From Skermanella rosea (lineage in GTDB: Bacteria > Pseudomonadota > Alphaproteobacteria > Azospirillales > Azospirillaceae): a DNA stretch of 64,000 nucleotides. The notes beneath the pieces are model-generated. The model was given only the letters and a program-made list of their open reading frames with translations, was not told the DNA's origin and did not search any database. The position numbers and the translations under genes are program-made. Each line of letters starts with the position of its first letter. The first letter of the stretch is position 1. The DNA is taken from positions 266,001-330,000 of the forward strand of contig NZ_CP086112.1 of assembly GCF_016806835.2 (NCBI RefSeq), read 5' to 3'. Of the stretch, positions 34,739 to 42,791 are shown one piece after another.

Positions 34739-34950
34739 GGCGAATCCTCCGGCCAGGACGTCCCGTCGGCGACGAAATCGCGGACGCCGGATTTCCACAT
34801 GTCGCGGTCCTTGCATTTCCGGCAGATGCGGTTGGCGGGGCCGGTACTGGCGAACGGATGGCCGCACGAGAGACAGCGTCGCTCTCCCTGTCTCTGGCGG
34901 CCGGACTCTACCGGGGCCGGTACGGTCGTGCCGAAGTCGGGTCGGACCAT
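34723..34950 (-). CDS. Small zinc-ribbon protein
   Basis: 75 aa with a C4 zinc ribbon: RRCLSCGHPFASTGPANRICRKCKDRDMW (CxxC, 14-residue loop, CxxC). It lies in the minus-strand operon and overlaps the next gene by 16 bp. Such proteins are common companions of plasmid replication or transfer genes; the role is unknown. Confidence 0.65.
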   Translation of the reverse strand: MVRPDFGTTVPAPVESGRQRQGERRCLSCGHPFASTGPANRICRKCKDRDMWKSGVRDFVADGTSWPEDSPWHIA

Positions 34951-34953
34951 GGG

Positions 34954-35205
34954 TCACCCCTCCCTGGAATGGAGGATTACGGGCAGGGGAGGGGCCTTCC
35001 GAACAGCGGGCATCGGAGCGGGGCGGACATCGAAACCTGCGGCGCGCAGGTCAGCGGCGACGTCGTCCCAGCGGCTGCCGGGTGCGACCGGGACGTAGAC
35101 GATACTGTGGGCCGGAGGATCGGCGGCAGTCCCCGTGAGGCTGCCGCCGGGCGAGCGGCACGGCCTGGACAGGAACGGGCGTGTGCGGTACCTGTGGGTG
35201 TTCAT
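34954..35205 (-). CDS. Hypothetical protein
   Basis: 83 aa from MNTHRYRTRPFLSRP. The C-terminal half (SIVYVPVAPGSRWDDVAADLRAAGFDVRPAPMPAVRKAPPLPVILH) looks like a small alpha/beta domain. It ends 3 bp before the zinc-ribbon gene. No family recognised. Confidence 0.45.
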   Translation of the reverse strand: MNTHRYRTRPFLSRPCRSPGGSLTGTAADPPAHSIVYVPVAPGSRWDDVAADLRAAGFDVRPAPMPAVRKAPPLPVILHSREG

Positions 35206-35284
35206 CGCGTTGAGCACGTGGGGAACTCCGGTTGGAAGACCGGAGCGGGGTGTGTTCGCAGCACATCCCGCACCGGCCAGTCGA

Positions 35285-35497
35285 TCATGGAACAGCTATG
35301 GCGCGGGGTACCGTGCGGGCGGTGCCAATGGCCTCCTTTCCGGCGACCCAGACCTCATGAGCCGAACGGACGGTCCGCTCCGAAACCGCGCCGATGATCT
35401 CACCCCGCCGGGCCGCGGGCGGCGCGACGCCGTTCCCGCGGGCAAAGGGAGAACCAATGGATGTATCGAAGCTGCCTGTACTGTCGATGCCGTTCAT
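35285..35497 (-). CDS. Small hypothetical protein
   Basis: 70 aa from MNGIDSTGSFDTS, with GGAG 6 nt upstream of 35497; in-frame ATGs at 35509 and 35527 are alternatives. No motif recognised. Placed at the head of the 35.5-32.2 kb series after an AT-rich region that may hold the promoter. Confidence 0.35.
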   Translation of the reverse strand: MNGIDSTGSFDTSIGSPFARGNGVAPPAARRGEIIGAVSERTVRSAHEVWVAGKEAIGTARTVPRAIAVP

Positions 35498-35527
35498 TGT
35501 CATCTCCATGGCAGAATCTGCCACCAT

Positions 35528-35613
35528 AGTTGAAGATCTAGGTTATGGTTAAACTCAAAAAAGTATTCCCTGGAATGTCATGCATGAGGTTAGTCAGGCG
35601 TACATAGGCGTAT
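35528..35613. promoter_or_regulatory. AT-rich spacer with direct repeats
   Basis: This is an AT-rich gap in GC-rich surroundings, containing AGGCGTA twice (35596-35602 and 35606-35612; 10-bp period). The helical phasing matches the GCATCT iterons at 37557, although the sequence is different. It is a likely promoter or operator for the genes transcribed leftward from here. Confidence 0.4.
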
Positions 35614-36147
35614 TTATTTGTATTCATCATCGTGAGATTTGTGAATACTAGTCTCTTTGATTGACCTTGCCAATACGGGATTGACTCTGCCAATACGGTT
35701 TCTTCGCGGGGGGCGGCGTCGGTGCCCTGTCCAGCCTGCCGAAACCAGCAGCCGTCCCCACCGAGAGCCCCACTCAGGCCTGCGCCCGAGATCGGTTGGG
35801 AACATCGCCTCCAGTGGCGTCGGGTCCGCCCACACGTCGCCGGCCTCGGGCAGGCGCATCGGACCCGTGGCGATCAGGCGCATGACCAGGGCTTTGGCCC
35901 GTTGGCGCTCCTCACTGTCCGCAATGTCGAACTCCTTGCCAAGCAACGGCACTTGCATGGCCGTGTCCTCGTGGACGGACAGGGCTTCGGCACGGGCCGC
36001 GCCGTCCGGTGCTGCTTCCATCACCCCGAGTTGATTCCGGGCCCGGCCAGACCGGCGCGCCAAGTGGTCGATCAACGGGGCTTTGGAGGCCAGCGCCGCC
36101 GCCGAGTACCCAGGTGAGGGCGGGAGAGCACGGTCGTCAGCTGGCAT
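35614..36147 (-). CDS. Hypothetical plasmid protein
   Basis: 177 aa, starting MPADDRALPPSPGYSAAALASKAPLIDHLARR. It contains EERQRAKALVMRLIATGPMRLPEAGDVWADPTPLEAMFP and a basic C-terminus (GHRRRPPRRNRIGRVNPVLARSIKE). No domain recognised; possibly a nucleic-acid-binding protein by composition. It is followed by the AT-rich spacer. Confidence 0.5.
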   Translation of the reverse strand: MPADDRALPPSPGYSAAALASKAPLIDHLARRSGRARNQLGVMEAAPDGAARAEALSVHEDTAMQVPLLGKEFDIADSEERQRAKALVMRLIATGPMRLPEAGDVWADPTPLEAMFPTDLGRRPEWGSRWGRLLVSAGWTGHRRRPPRRNRIGRVNPVLARSIKETSIHKSHDDEYK

Positions 36148-36177
36148 ATCGCGGGACCTCGATATCGGCTTTCAGCC

Positions 36178-37077
36178 TCAACGTCCGCGGCAGGCTATTG
36201 GGGGAAGCCGGCTCAGGAGTCGGTTCAGTTCAGCGCGGGCCGCCTTGATGTATCGCCGGTCTGCGTCGCCGGGGTCGAGGCGGCCGTCGTCGGGTACAGC
36301 ACGGGCCAAGGGCGGTCGGAGCTTCCCGGTAGCAGCCGTGCGCTCGATGGCCGCGGCGTGTCCCGGGTCGGCCTCCCGGACCTGTCCCAGTTCCGCCCCA
36401 TGGCAGGCAAGCCAACGCTCGCGCGCCTCCGCCGTCGGCAAGGCCGTGAGTTCGGCGACCGCCAACCGGGCCCAGGCACCGATCAGCGGGTGGCCATCGG
36501 CATCGGCAACCATAGACAGCCGGTTCTCCGCAGCGGCACCATCGGGCGAGTCCTCACGCGGTGTCGACGGGGAGGTGGCCACGGGGGCCTTGAAGAGTGC
36601 GGCGACGATCTGTCGGTGCGCAAGGCCTGGCTCAGTCCCGAATGCCCGCGCGTCTTCTACCGGCAGCACACCGATGCGGTACAGGACGCACCCGGGCAGC
36701 GTGTCAGGGCCGCGCTCCAGGCCGGGGGCGCAGACTGGACGCGACGGTTTCCTGCCGCCAGGGTGGCCGAACTCGGCCGCCTCCACATGCCCCGCCTCGG
36801 TCATTCCGGCTTCACTGTATGGGGGGCCGGTTGCGGCCACGACGGCGTCGATGCCGGCCAACCGGTAGCCGGCAAGCGCATTGGGTTGGGAACTGTGCAG
36901 CGACCTAACCCAGGCGGCGATCTCGACGATGGCACTGGCGATCATGGGCGGCAGTCCGGAGGGGCCGACACCCGCCGCTCCAGAGGTTGTCTCCTCCAGG
37001 ACCGGTGCCGCTCCTGTCCTCGCTGTTGCGCCGGCGCTGCCCAGGCGATAGATGATGTCGTGTTCCTTGCGGGTCAT
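36178..37077 (-). CDS. Hypothetical plasmid protein
   Basis: 299 aa from MTRKEHDIIYRLGSA; GGAG lies upstream of 37077, and the longer reading from 37125 is not needed. No domain recognised. Ala-rich, with a conserved-looking stretch LPTAEARERWLACHGAELGQVREADPGHAAAIERTAA and Arg-rich end. It lies between two other unknown plasmid genes on the same strand. Confidence 0.55.
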   Translation of the reverse strand: MTRKEHDIIYRLGSAGATARTGAAPVLEETTSGAAGVGPSGLPPMIASAIVEIAAWVRSLHSSQPNALAGYRLAGIDAVVAATGPPYSEAGMTEAGHVEAAEFGHPGGRKPSRPVCAPGLERGPDTLPGCVLYRIGVLPVEDARAFGTEPGLAHRQIVAALFKAPVATSPSTPREDSPDGAAAENRLSMVADADGHPLIGAWARLAVAELTALPTAEARERWLACHGAELGQVREADPGHAAAIERTAATGKLRPPLARAVPDDGRLDPGDADRRYIKAARAELNRLLSRLPPIACRGR

Positions 37078-37148
37078 CGCGGGAACTCCGGTGTCAGGCG
37101 AAAGCCGGGAGAGTGCTTGACCCACTCTCCGGCGCCGGGTTGGATGGT

Positions 37149-37550
37149 TCAGGCGGCGGAGGTGAGGGAGGCCGACATCAGGCGACGGAGAGCATTTTCG
37201 ACACCCTCGGCGAAACGGCCGTCGGCGTGGCCGCCGACGTTCATTTCAGCGAGGAAACCGGCGGCGTCGCGCTCCATGTCAACCGCGAAGTCGATGGCGT
37301 CCTCGGCATCGACGACCTTGCGGTCGATCTCCTCGTAGCCGTAACGGCCGGTATGGGGTGAGTAATCGTTGTAAACGGCGCGGAGTTCGACCAGACCGGA
37401 GTCCAGCATGTGGGAATCGAAGGCCACGTATCGGTTATCTTCACCAATGGAAACCAGCGGAGCATCGATGGGCTCTGCTTCGAGGTTGACGATGTGCTGC
37501 ACATTGCCTTCCTTTGCAAACGATGAAACGCCGCGAGATGATGTAGCCAT
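37149..37550 (-). CDS. Hypothetical protein divergent from RHH gene
   Basis: 133 aa from MATSSRGVSSFAKEG. Contains NVQHIVNLEAEPIDAPLVSIGEDNRYVAFDSHMLDSGLVELRAVYNDY and EIDRKVVDAEDAIDFAVDMERDAAGFLAEM; acidic, no membrane segment. No family recognised. The start codon is 6 bp from the iteron array shared with the divergent ribbon-helix-helix gene. Confidence 0.6.
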   Translation of the reverse strand: MATSSRGVSSFAKEGNVQHIVNLEAEPIDAPLVSIGEDNRYVAFDSHMLDSGLVELRAVYNDYSPHTGRYGYEEIDRKVVDAEDAIDFAVDMERDAAGFLAEMNVGGHADGRFAEGVENALRRLMSASLTSAA

Positions 37551-37556
37551 TATACA

Positions 37557-37596
37557 GCATCTATCGGCATCTAATAGCATCTATAAGCATCTCGGA
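37557..37596. repeat. Four 10-bp iterons (GCATCT) in divergent promoter
   Basis: GCATCTATCG, GCATCTAATA, GCATCTATAA and GCATCTCGGA follow one another at exactly 10-bp spacing (37557, 37567, 37577, 37587). Repeats on one face of the helix in the gap between divergent genes are typical operators for ribbon-helix-helix proteins such as ParG, Omega or CopG, and the adjacent gene encodes one. Confidence 0.75.
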
Positions 37597-37602
37597 GGGT
37601 AT

Positions 37603-37770
37603 ATGCCAAAAGCATCGGCGCCGAAGGGGCCGGGAATTACACTCAGGCTTTCACAGGAAGTTCGCGACGCTCTTGAAAAAGCATCCGCTGATGATGGACG
37701 GCCAATGGCTCATTACGTCGAGCGGGTCCTGCTGGCCGATCTCAAGGAAAAGGGCTACCTTCCTAAATAG
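37603..37770 (+). CDS. Ribbon-helix-helix (CopG/Arc-type) protein
   Basis: 55 aa: MPKASAPKGPGITLRLSQEVRDALEKASADDGRPMAHYVERVLLADLKEKG. The beta strand GITLRLSQEV and two helices match CopG/MetJ ribbon-helix-helix repressors. GGAGG lies 7 nt upstream. The GCATCT iterons end 7 bp before the start codon, so autoregulation is likely. The gene is the only plus-strand gene in this block. Confidence 0.8.
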   Translation: MPKASAPKGPGITLRLSQEVRDALEKASADDGRPMAHYVERVLLADLKEKGYLPK

Positions 37771-37873
37771 ACTCTCGGCTTACGGATTTTTCTTTCTAAA
37801 GCTGCAAATGTGCTGACTGAGATCTTATTGGTTTCTACCCTGTAGCTATGGGCCATCACGACCAACGTGTCGG

Positions 37874-38404
37874 TCAATGTTTGGGAGCCGCGCCCGGTCC
37901 ATCGAGCCAGAGCGGCACGAGGCAGGCGTTTCGACCATTGCTCGCCCAGACTGCGCTGCCGCGGCACTTCTCCAAAGCGGCCTTTACGTCGTTGTTCCGC
38001 ATCAGGGGGAGCCACGTCCTCGCCGCGTTCGCGTCATTGCGCAGGATCACCGAAATCTCCGTCCCAAGAGCCGCCGCTTCGTGCCGCCCCGCCCAGTACC
38101 CGCCGGCGAAGGCGAGCAGCGCACAGGCCACCAGCAGTCCAGCCGCCCCGAGCACCATGGCGAGGTCGAGGCGCCGGACGATCCGGCCGGCCTCGGCGGC
38201 GGTACTCGCCGCCGCGGCCTCGCAGACCCGGCGGATCAGTTCGGCCTCGCCCTCCGGCGTCAGCCCGCGCACCCCGCCGACCGCCTCGCGCGCCGCCTCC
38301 GCCGTCCGCGTCGCGGTCAGCAGCGCCAGGCGGAGCGGGCTGTCCGGCCGCATCCCCGCCCGGGCGCAGTACTCCTCGACGCGCCCGACGGCGCCGCCGG
38401 TCAC
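37874..38404 (-). CDS. Membrane protein downstream of ParA-like ATPase (TraM-like)
   Basis: 176 aa starting at GTG 38404 in a 4-bp GTGA overlap with the ATPase gene. Residues 1-90 are soluble and helical (GLTPEGEAELIRRVCEAAAAS), one transmembrane helix follows at about 95-117 (LDLAMVLGAAGLLVACALLAFAGGYWAG), and about 55 residues come after. The trio order (small DNA-associated protein, ATPase, single-pass membrane protein) resembles IncP traK-traL-traM; the identification rests on order and topology only. Confidence 0.6.
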   Translation of the reverse strand: MTGGAVGRVEEYCARAGMRPDSPLRLALLTATRTAEAAREAVGGVRGLTPEGEAELIRRVCEAAAASTAAEAGRIVRRLDLAMVLGAAGLLVACALLAFAGGYWAGRHEAAALGTEISVILRNDANAARTWLPLMRNNDVKAALEKCRGSAVWASNGRNACLVPLWLDGPGAAPKH

Positions 38405-39162
38405 GGCAGCCAGGCCGAAGCGCCCACCCGGGCGCGTTTGGCCTCCAGGTCGGCCAGCCAGTCCTCGACCATGAACTGCTCGACCGGATCGATCTCGATC
38501 CCGTCGCCCGCCGCCGCCCGGTAGAAGCCGGCGCCGAGCGTCCTCAGCGCGTCCATGCACGCCAGCCGGGTCATCAGCAGCGGCACAGCGCCGGCGCCGA
38601 CCATCGCCTTGAAGCCGGGATCGCCGACCGTCCGCTCGAACGCGCCCGCCACCGTCCGGCCTTCCCGGATCACGCCCTCGTTCAGCACCAGCAGACACCG
38701 CGCGGGACGAAAGTAGCCCGCCTCCCAGATCGACAGGACGTGCCGCAGGTCCTCCTCCTCCGGCCCCAGGAAATACAGCGCCAGCGGCTCGATGCCGCGC
38801 CGGGCGCAGAACTCGACGAGCCGCAGGTCGCGCCCGTACTCCTGCAGGACCCGGTCGCCGCCGCCGAGATCGAGCACGGCCGAGCGCTTTTCGCGGATCA
38901 TCCGGTTCAGCACCCGGGCCAGCCAGGCCTTAATGTCGGGCAGTTCCCCGGTGGGCGGGGCCAGCGCCTCGTCCGGAAACAGGCCGGCCAGCGTCCTCGA
39001 CCGCACGTCGCCGTCGGCCACGATCACGTCGCGGCCCTGATGCCGCGCGCGCCAGACCAGCTCGGCGAGCCCGGTGGACTTGCCGCCGAACCCGCGGCCC
39101 AGACCCACCGCGAGGACCGGGACGGGAGTGGGGGCGGTTCCCTGATCATCGCCGTTCGCCAT
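38401..39162 (-). CDS. ParA/MinD-like ATPase (TraL-like)
   Basis: 253 aa. VLAVGLGRGFGGKSTGLAELVWRARHQGRDVIVADGDVRSRTLAGLF contains a P loop of ParA type (GxGxGGKST) and a switch-I Asp; AVLDLGGGDRVLQEY is Walker B-like. The signature lysine of deviant Walker A motifs (KGGxGKS/T) is replaced: the residue before GFGGKST is Arg. Starts directly after the stop of 39163-39531. IncP TraL is a ParA-like ATPase of the same operon position. Confidence 0.7.
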   Translation of the reverse strand: MANGDDQGTAPTPVPVLAVGLGRGFGGKSTGLAELVWRARHQGRDVIVADGDVRSRTLAGLFPDEALAPPTGELPDIKAWLARVLNRMIREKRSAVLDLGGGDRVLQEYGRDLRLVEFCARRGIEPLALYFLGPEEEDLRHVLSIWEAGYFRPARCLLVLNEGVIREGRTVAGAFERTVGDPGFKAMVGAGAVPLLMTRLACMDALRTLGAGFYRAAAGDGIEIDPVEQFMVEDWLADLEAKRARVGASAWLP

Positions 39163-39531
39163 TCAGCTCCTCCTTCCGCTCCGCTCGTTCATTTCGGCCA
39201 CCAGCCGTGCCAGGGCGTCACCGGCATCGGATGCCGCCGGAGAACCCCGCGCCTCCGCGCGCGGCGCGGCCCGTCCCTGCGCCATCGCCCGCCGGACGCG
39301 CCACCAGGTCTGCCGCGCGGTCTGCGGCCGGGGCGGCCTGCCGCTTCCGTCGGTCAATCCCATGCGGGTGAACGCGTCGGCCAGCCTTCGCCAGTTGGGC
39401 CGGACCTCCCCCAGAAGCGTGGACATTTCGCCGTGGTTCGCGCGCATCCACTGGTGGAGTGACGACCGGGTCCCCGGCGCCCCGGAAAGCGCTGCCCGCA
39501 GTTCTGCCATGGCATCGTCGCGCCGGGGCAT
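39163..39531 (-). CDS. TraK-like small basic protein at head of tra trio
   Basis: 122 aa: MPRRDDAMAELRAALSGAPGTRSSLHQWMRANHGEMSTLLGEVRPNWRRLADAFTRMGLTDGSGRPPRPQTARQTWWRVRRA. It is basic, helical, with a DNA-binding appearance (RSSLHQWMR... and ARQTWWRVR). IncP TraK binds oriT and lies at this position. A second, 3'-truncated copy of this gene is at 46718-46937. The ATG at 39531 and the upstream 150 bp are conserved between copies. Confidence 0.55.
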   Translation of the reverse strand: MPRRDDAMAELRAALSGAPGTRSSLHQWMRANHGEMSTLLGEVRPNWRRLADAFTRMGLTDGSGRPPRPQTARQTWWRVRRAMAQGRAAPRAEARGSPAASDAGDALARLVAEMNERSGRRS

Positions 39532-39826
39532 CGGTCACCTGTCTCGCCAGCGTCGAAACAGTGTAGAGGCACGTGTCCGGGAACCGTCAGGGACTCATCA
39601 GACATACGCCGTATGGCTGCATCGCACCTGTCGAGGTTGCGTCACGGGATCGTGTCGCGAGCGTTACAGCACCCCGTATCCGCAAGAGAATGCTTGTCAA
39701 TCTTCCACCGCGTCCAGGAGATCCCGGAAACCGGCACTGACCGGCCTGAACCCCAACGGCCTCTCCCGTCCGAACCGGTGTCGACGACCACCCAGCTCCG
39801 CGCCGTCGTCGCTGAAGGACCCGTTG
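39312..39826. repeat. 515-bp duplicated segment, copy 1
   Basis: Nearly collinear with 46718-47232 (same length, about 90% identical by eye, no indels seen). It covers the 5' part of the TraK-like gene, the 160-bp noncoding gap and the 3' end of the gene at 39697. The noncoding part contains the palindrome CATACGCCGTATG (39603-39615). Candidate oriT-proximal or operator region. Confidence 0.75.
39603..39615. promoter_or_regulatory. Palindrome CATACGCCGTATG
   Basis: Perfect 5-bp arms around GCC. The duplicate copy reads CATATGCCATATG (47009-47021): the changed base in one arm is matched by a compensating change in the other. It lies 72 bp upstream of the TraK-like start codon and is conserved with its flanks. 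Likely binding site of a dimeric protein. Confidence 0.6.
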
Positions 39827-40074
39827 CCACCGGCGCCTCCAGGGTACTCGGGTGACGGCACGGACCGGTGACAGGCAAGCCCACCATCAGCGGGATCTGG
39901 AGCAGGTTTCAGTGCCAGGACACGGTGTCGGTGATACTCATCGAACGCCGGTTCAGAGCCAGGTGCCGACACCAGAAAGCGAAAGCGGGTGGCGCTGATC
40001 TCCCACGGTCCCCGTCGGTCTGCGCGGCGATCCGATCCGTGAGGACCAGTGCCACCGCCAACAGTCCCATCCAC
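39697..40074 (-). CDS. Hypothetical protein upstream of TraK-like gene
   Basis: Start uncertain (GTG 40074 suggested; the frame is open to 40179, inside the next gene). Only the C-terminus is well supported: FSDDGAELGGRRHRFGRERPLGFRPVSAGFRDLLDAVED is kept in the duplicate at 47103-47232 with conservative changes and the same stop, which argues that it is coding. No family recognised. Confidence 0.3.
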   Translation of the reverse strand: MDGTVGGGTGPHGSDRRADRRGPWEISATRFRFLVSAPGSEPAFDEYHRHRVLALKPAPDPADGGLACHRSVPSPEYPGGAGGNGSFSDDGAELGGRRHRFGRERPLGFRPVSAGFRDLLDAVED

Positions 40075-40124
40075 GTGACCACGGCCGTCCCAGACTCCGG
40101 TTTCAAAGTCGCTTCTATGTCGGG

Positions 40125-40661
40125 TCAGTCCGCGCGCTCGTAGACCAGATTCAGGGCGCTCTTTGCCTTGGTCTCGCACTTGACGAGCCGAAGCTTCAGC
40201 TCGCCGGTGCCCTGCGGAAAGAGCGGAATGCCGTCTCCCAGAATGACGGGGATCACAGCCATCTCGAGCACGTCGATCCTGCCGATCCCGATCATGGACC
40301 GAACGACCTGGCCGCCGCCCTCGATCCAGACGCGGCGATAGCCCCGGGCCTCCAGCTCGGCGGCGACGGCGGCTATGTCACCGGAGCGGGGCTCCACGCC
40401 GGCCGGTGGCGGGTCGTCCAGCGGCCGTGTCGTCAGGACAACTGTAAGCTTGCCGGGGTACGGCCAGTCGCCGAAGCGACGGAGGGCGTCGTACGTTCCA
40501 CGGCCCATCAGGATCGCGTCGACGCCAGCGAGAAAGGCGTCGAACCCGAAGTGCTCAGCCGGGTAATCCGCCGCCAGCCAGTCGTCGACAGACCCGTCCG
40601 GGCGGGCGATTCTGCCGTCCAGGGAGACGGCGATGTGGCAATGCCAGATCGTGCGATCCAT
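40125..40661 (-). CDS. Dihydrofolate-reductase-like protein (RibD C-terminal family)
   Basis: 178 aa from MDRTIWHCHIAVSLDGRIA (GGAGGG 7 nt upstream of 40661). Blocks: IAVSLDGRIARPDGSVDDW, DAILMGRGTYDAL, TVVLTTRPLDDP, RRVWIEGGGQVVRSMI and VIPVILGDGIPLFP, all typical of the RibD C-terminal/DHFR-like superfamily that binds NADPH. This small stand-alone group is often annotated dihydrofolate reductase family; the substrate is unknown. An IS256 copy lies just upstream at 40697. Confidence 0.88.
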   Translation of the reverse strand: MDRTIWHCHIAVSLDGRIARPDGSVDDWLAADYPAEHFGFDAFLAGVDAILMGRGTYDALRRFGDWPYPGKLTVVLTTRPLDDPPPAGVEPRSGDIAAVAAELEARGYRRVWIEGGGQVVRSMIGIGRIDVLEMAVIPVILGDGIPLFPQGTGELKLRLVKCETKAKSALNLVYERAD

Positions 40662-40696
40662 GAAACTGCCCTCCATTGCGCCCCCACTTGCAGATC

Positions 40697-42109
40697 GGTC
40701 GTGTCCGAAGGTTGGTGGAAATTGCTGAGGGCGCATTCTCCTGAGCTTCAGGGTCGTCGGATCAGGCGGCGAGGTCAAGCGGCTGGTCGGCGGGAGCGAC
40801 GTGCAGGGTGTCCCAGCCGTCAACGCGGCGCAGGGTGATCTGGCCGCTGGCGAGCAGGGCCCGGAACAGCATGCAGGCGGTCTCGGCGCACGGCAGCAGG
40901 CACTGCGTCTTGATCCGGCGCTTGAACTCCTCGTGCAGCCGCTCGATGGCGTTGGTCGTCCGGATCGACTTCCACTGGTCGGGCGGGTAGAGCAGGAAGG
41001 TGAACAGGTTTGATCCTGCTTCCTCCAGGCTGGCGGCGACCGCCGGGCACCTCAGCCGCCGTTTGGGTCCCTGCGCCCAAACGTTCGCACGAACGCCTTC
41101 CGGCTGGCTTCGACCTCCGTCACCGTCGTGCCGTAGATCATGTCGGTGTAGTCGGCGCTGATCTCGTCGTGCAGCTTCTTGGGCGCGTGGGCCACGAGAG
41201 TCCTGTGCTTGTGCAGCGTTGCCGCGGCCCGTCCGGCCAGAGGGCACTCAGCGCCGCCTCCAGGCCCGAAGCGCCGTCGATGATCAGAAGGTCCGGCGTA
41301 GCGAGCTTGCGGGCGATCAGGTCGTCCAGGAAGGCCTGCCAGGACGAACGCATGCGTTCGCCGCTCTCGCCGCCCATGTTGCGCAGGCCGAGAAGCACCT
41401 TCTGGCCGTCGCGCCGGACACCAAGCGCCACCAGCACCGAGATGCCGGTGGCCCGCTTGTCCAGCCGGACCTTGACCACGGTGCCGTCCAATATGATGCG
41501 CACGATGTCGTCCTGCGACAGGTCGCGCTTCTGCCAGGCTTCCCAGTCGCCCTGGACCTTGCGCCAGGCCCGGCTGACGGTGTCCTTGCCGACCGCCCCG
41601 CCGAACAGCGCTCCCAGGGCGCGGCGGACCCGGCGGGTGTTGGTGCCGGCCAGGTAGATCGCGGCGACCAGCGCCTCGGCCTGTCTGGTCAGTCGCTTGT
41701 AGGCCGGCAGCGTCCGGTTGCGCCATTCCCGGGTCGTGCCGTCGGCCCCGGCCAACCGGGCGCGCGGAACCGACACGGTGGCCGGGCCGAACGTGCCGAG
41801 GACCTGTCGGTCACGATGGCCGTGGCGATGCCCCTGGGGCGGTCCGGCGCGCTCATACCGCCCGCGGTTCAGTGCCGCGTCCAGCTCGCTCTCCAGCATC
41901 GCCTCGATGAACGAGCGGATCCGCTGGCGCACGCCGGCTTCCAGCGGATCAAACCACTCATCGCCCAGCAATGGAACCGTGGCGTCGTTGGATGTAGTCT
42001 TTTCCATGGCGTGATCTCGTGGCGGCGGTGGCCAGACCGCCGGTGTGGGTTCTTCACCTTCCGGAGATTACGCCGCCAGACAATTTCCTACCAACCTTCG
42101 GACACGACC
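40697..42109 (-). mobile_element. IS256-family element, decayed copy
   Basis: Ends GGTCGTGTCCGAAGG (40697) and its complement ending at 42109, the same inverted repeats as the intact copy at 53984-55370. The transposase frame is broken. Flanking octamers (TGCAGATC, GCCGAGTC) differ, so no target duplication is left. Confidence 0.85.
40762..42007 (-). pseudogene. IS256-family transposase, frameshifted
   Basis: From MEKTTSNDATVPLLGDEWFDPLEAGVR it matches the intact protein at 54085 nearly residue for residue, through IILDGTVVKVRLDK and LLIIDGASGLEAAL, to about 41220. There and near 41050 the frame shifts; the rest (RTTNAIERLHEEFKRRIKTQ and QITLRRVDGWDTLHV) is readable in another frame to 40762. 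Also has a short insertion (SGERMRSSW) relative to the intact copy. Probably inactive. Confidence 0.85.
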
Positions 42110-42282
42110 GCCGAGTCTCGCCGTTACGAGTCCTGCTGAGACTCCCCGGCCGCTTCTCCCCACAGCCGATTCTTCTCTTCTGGCACGTGTCCTTACATGG
42201 ACGTTTCATCTTTCCATTCCCCGCTCGCATTCCTACGGCGAGCGGGTGTTTCTTGTAGGTGCTGAGTCGTCGGTGCGGTAAA

Positions 42283-42468
42283 ATGGCCAAGGAGGATCGG
42301 GTGCAGTTCGTCGCCATCGCCCTCTCGCCGATTGCGCATGCCGTGGGCATGGTCTCCGACCTGGTCGCCTCGATCGGTTTTTACAGCGGCCTGACTGCCT
42401 CGGCATTCGGCTTGGTTACGGGGGTCGATAAGTGGACCTGTCAATTGGAGCAGCAGACCAGGCGATGA
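42283..42468 (+). CDS. Small hypothetical protein
   Basis: 61 aa from MAKEDRVQFVAIALSPIAHAVGMVSDLVASIGFYSGLTASAFGL, mostly hydrophobic in the middle, possibly one membrane helix. It overlaps the next gene in ATGA, so the two are translationally coupled. No family recognised. Confidence 0.5.
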   Translation: MAKEDRVQFVAIALSPIAHAVGMVSDLVASIGFYSGLTASAFGLVTGVDKWTCQLEQQTRR

Positions 42469-42791
42469 TCCCCCGTCTAGTGCTGCTGGCGGTTCTGTTG
42501 ACAGCACAATCCGCGCAGGCCCATGACTGGTATTCGGGTCTGCAGTCTCCGCGCGGTATATCCTGCTGCAATCAAGGTGATTGTCAGCGTGTGGGACATC
42601 GCTATTCACCACAAAGCGGGCATGAGATCCAGATCGATGGGCGATGGGTCCAAATCGATCCCGGAAGCATCCTGCCGTTCTCGTCGCCGGACGGCATGAC
42701 GCACGCCTGCTTCTCACGTTACTGGTGGACCGATCCACCCAGTCAAGTCTATCTCAACGTGCGTTGCGTGATCCTCGGGGGGATGGCGTAG
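42465..42791 (+). CDS. Secreted hypothetical protein
   Basis: 108 aa from MIPRLVLLAVLLTAQSAQAHDWYSG, a clear signal peptide with cleavage after AQA. The mature part has paired cysteines (SCCNQGDCQRV and THACFSRY...VRCVIL) and a short beta-rich domain (HEIQIDGRWVQIDPGSILPF). Alphaproteobacteria carry a family of such DWYSGLxSPxGxSCC proteins of unknown function. ATGA overlap with 42283-42468. Confidence 0.75.
   Translation: MIPRLVLLAVLLTAQSAQAHDWYSGLQSPRGISCCNQGDCQRVGHRYSPQSGHEIQIDGRWVQIDPGSILPFSSPDGMTHACFSRYWWTDPPSQVYLNVRCVILGGMA

Noticed and set aside
37557-37596. CRISPR-like repeats
   Set aside because: Repeat unit is 10 bp without spacers; they are operator iterons. No CRISPR array or cas gene is present in the window.
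37755-38015. Minus-strand frame overlapping the end of the TraM-like gene
   Set aside because: Overlaps a better-supported gene (37874-38404) in another frame and has no family.
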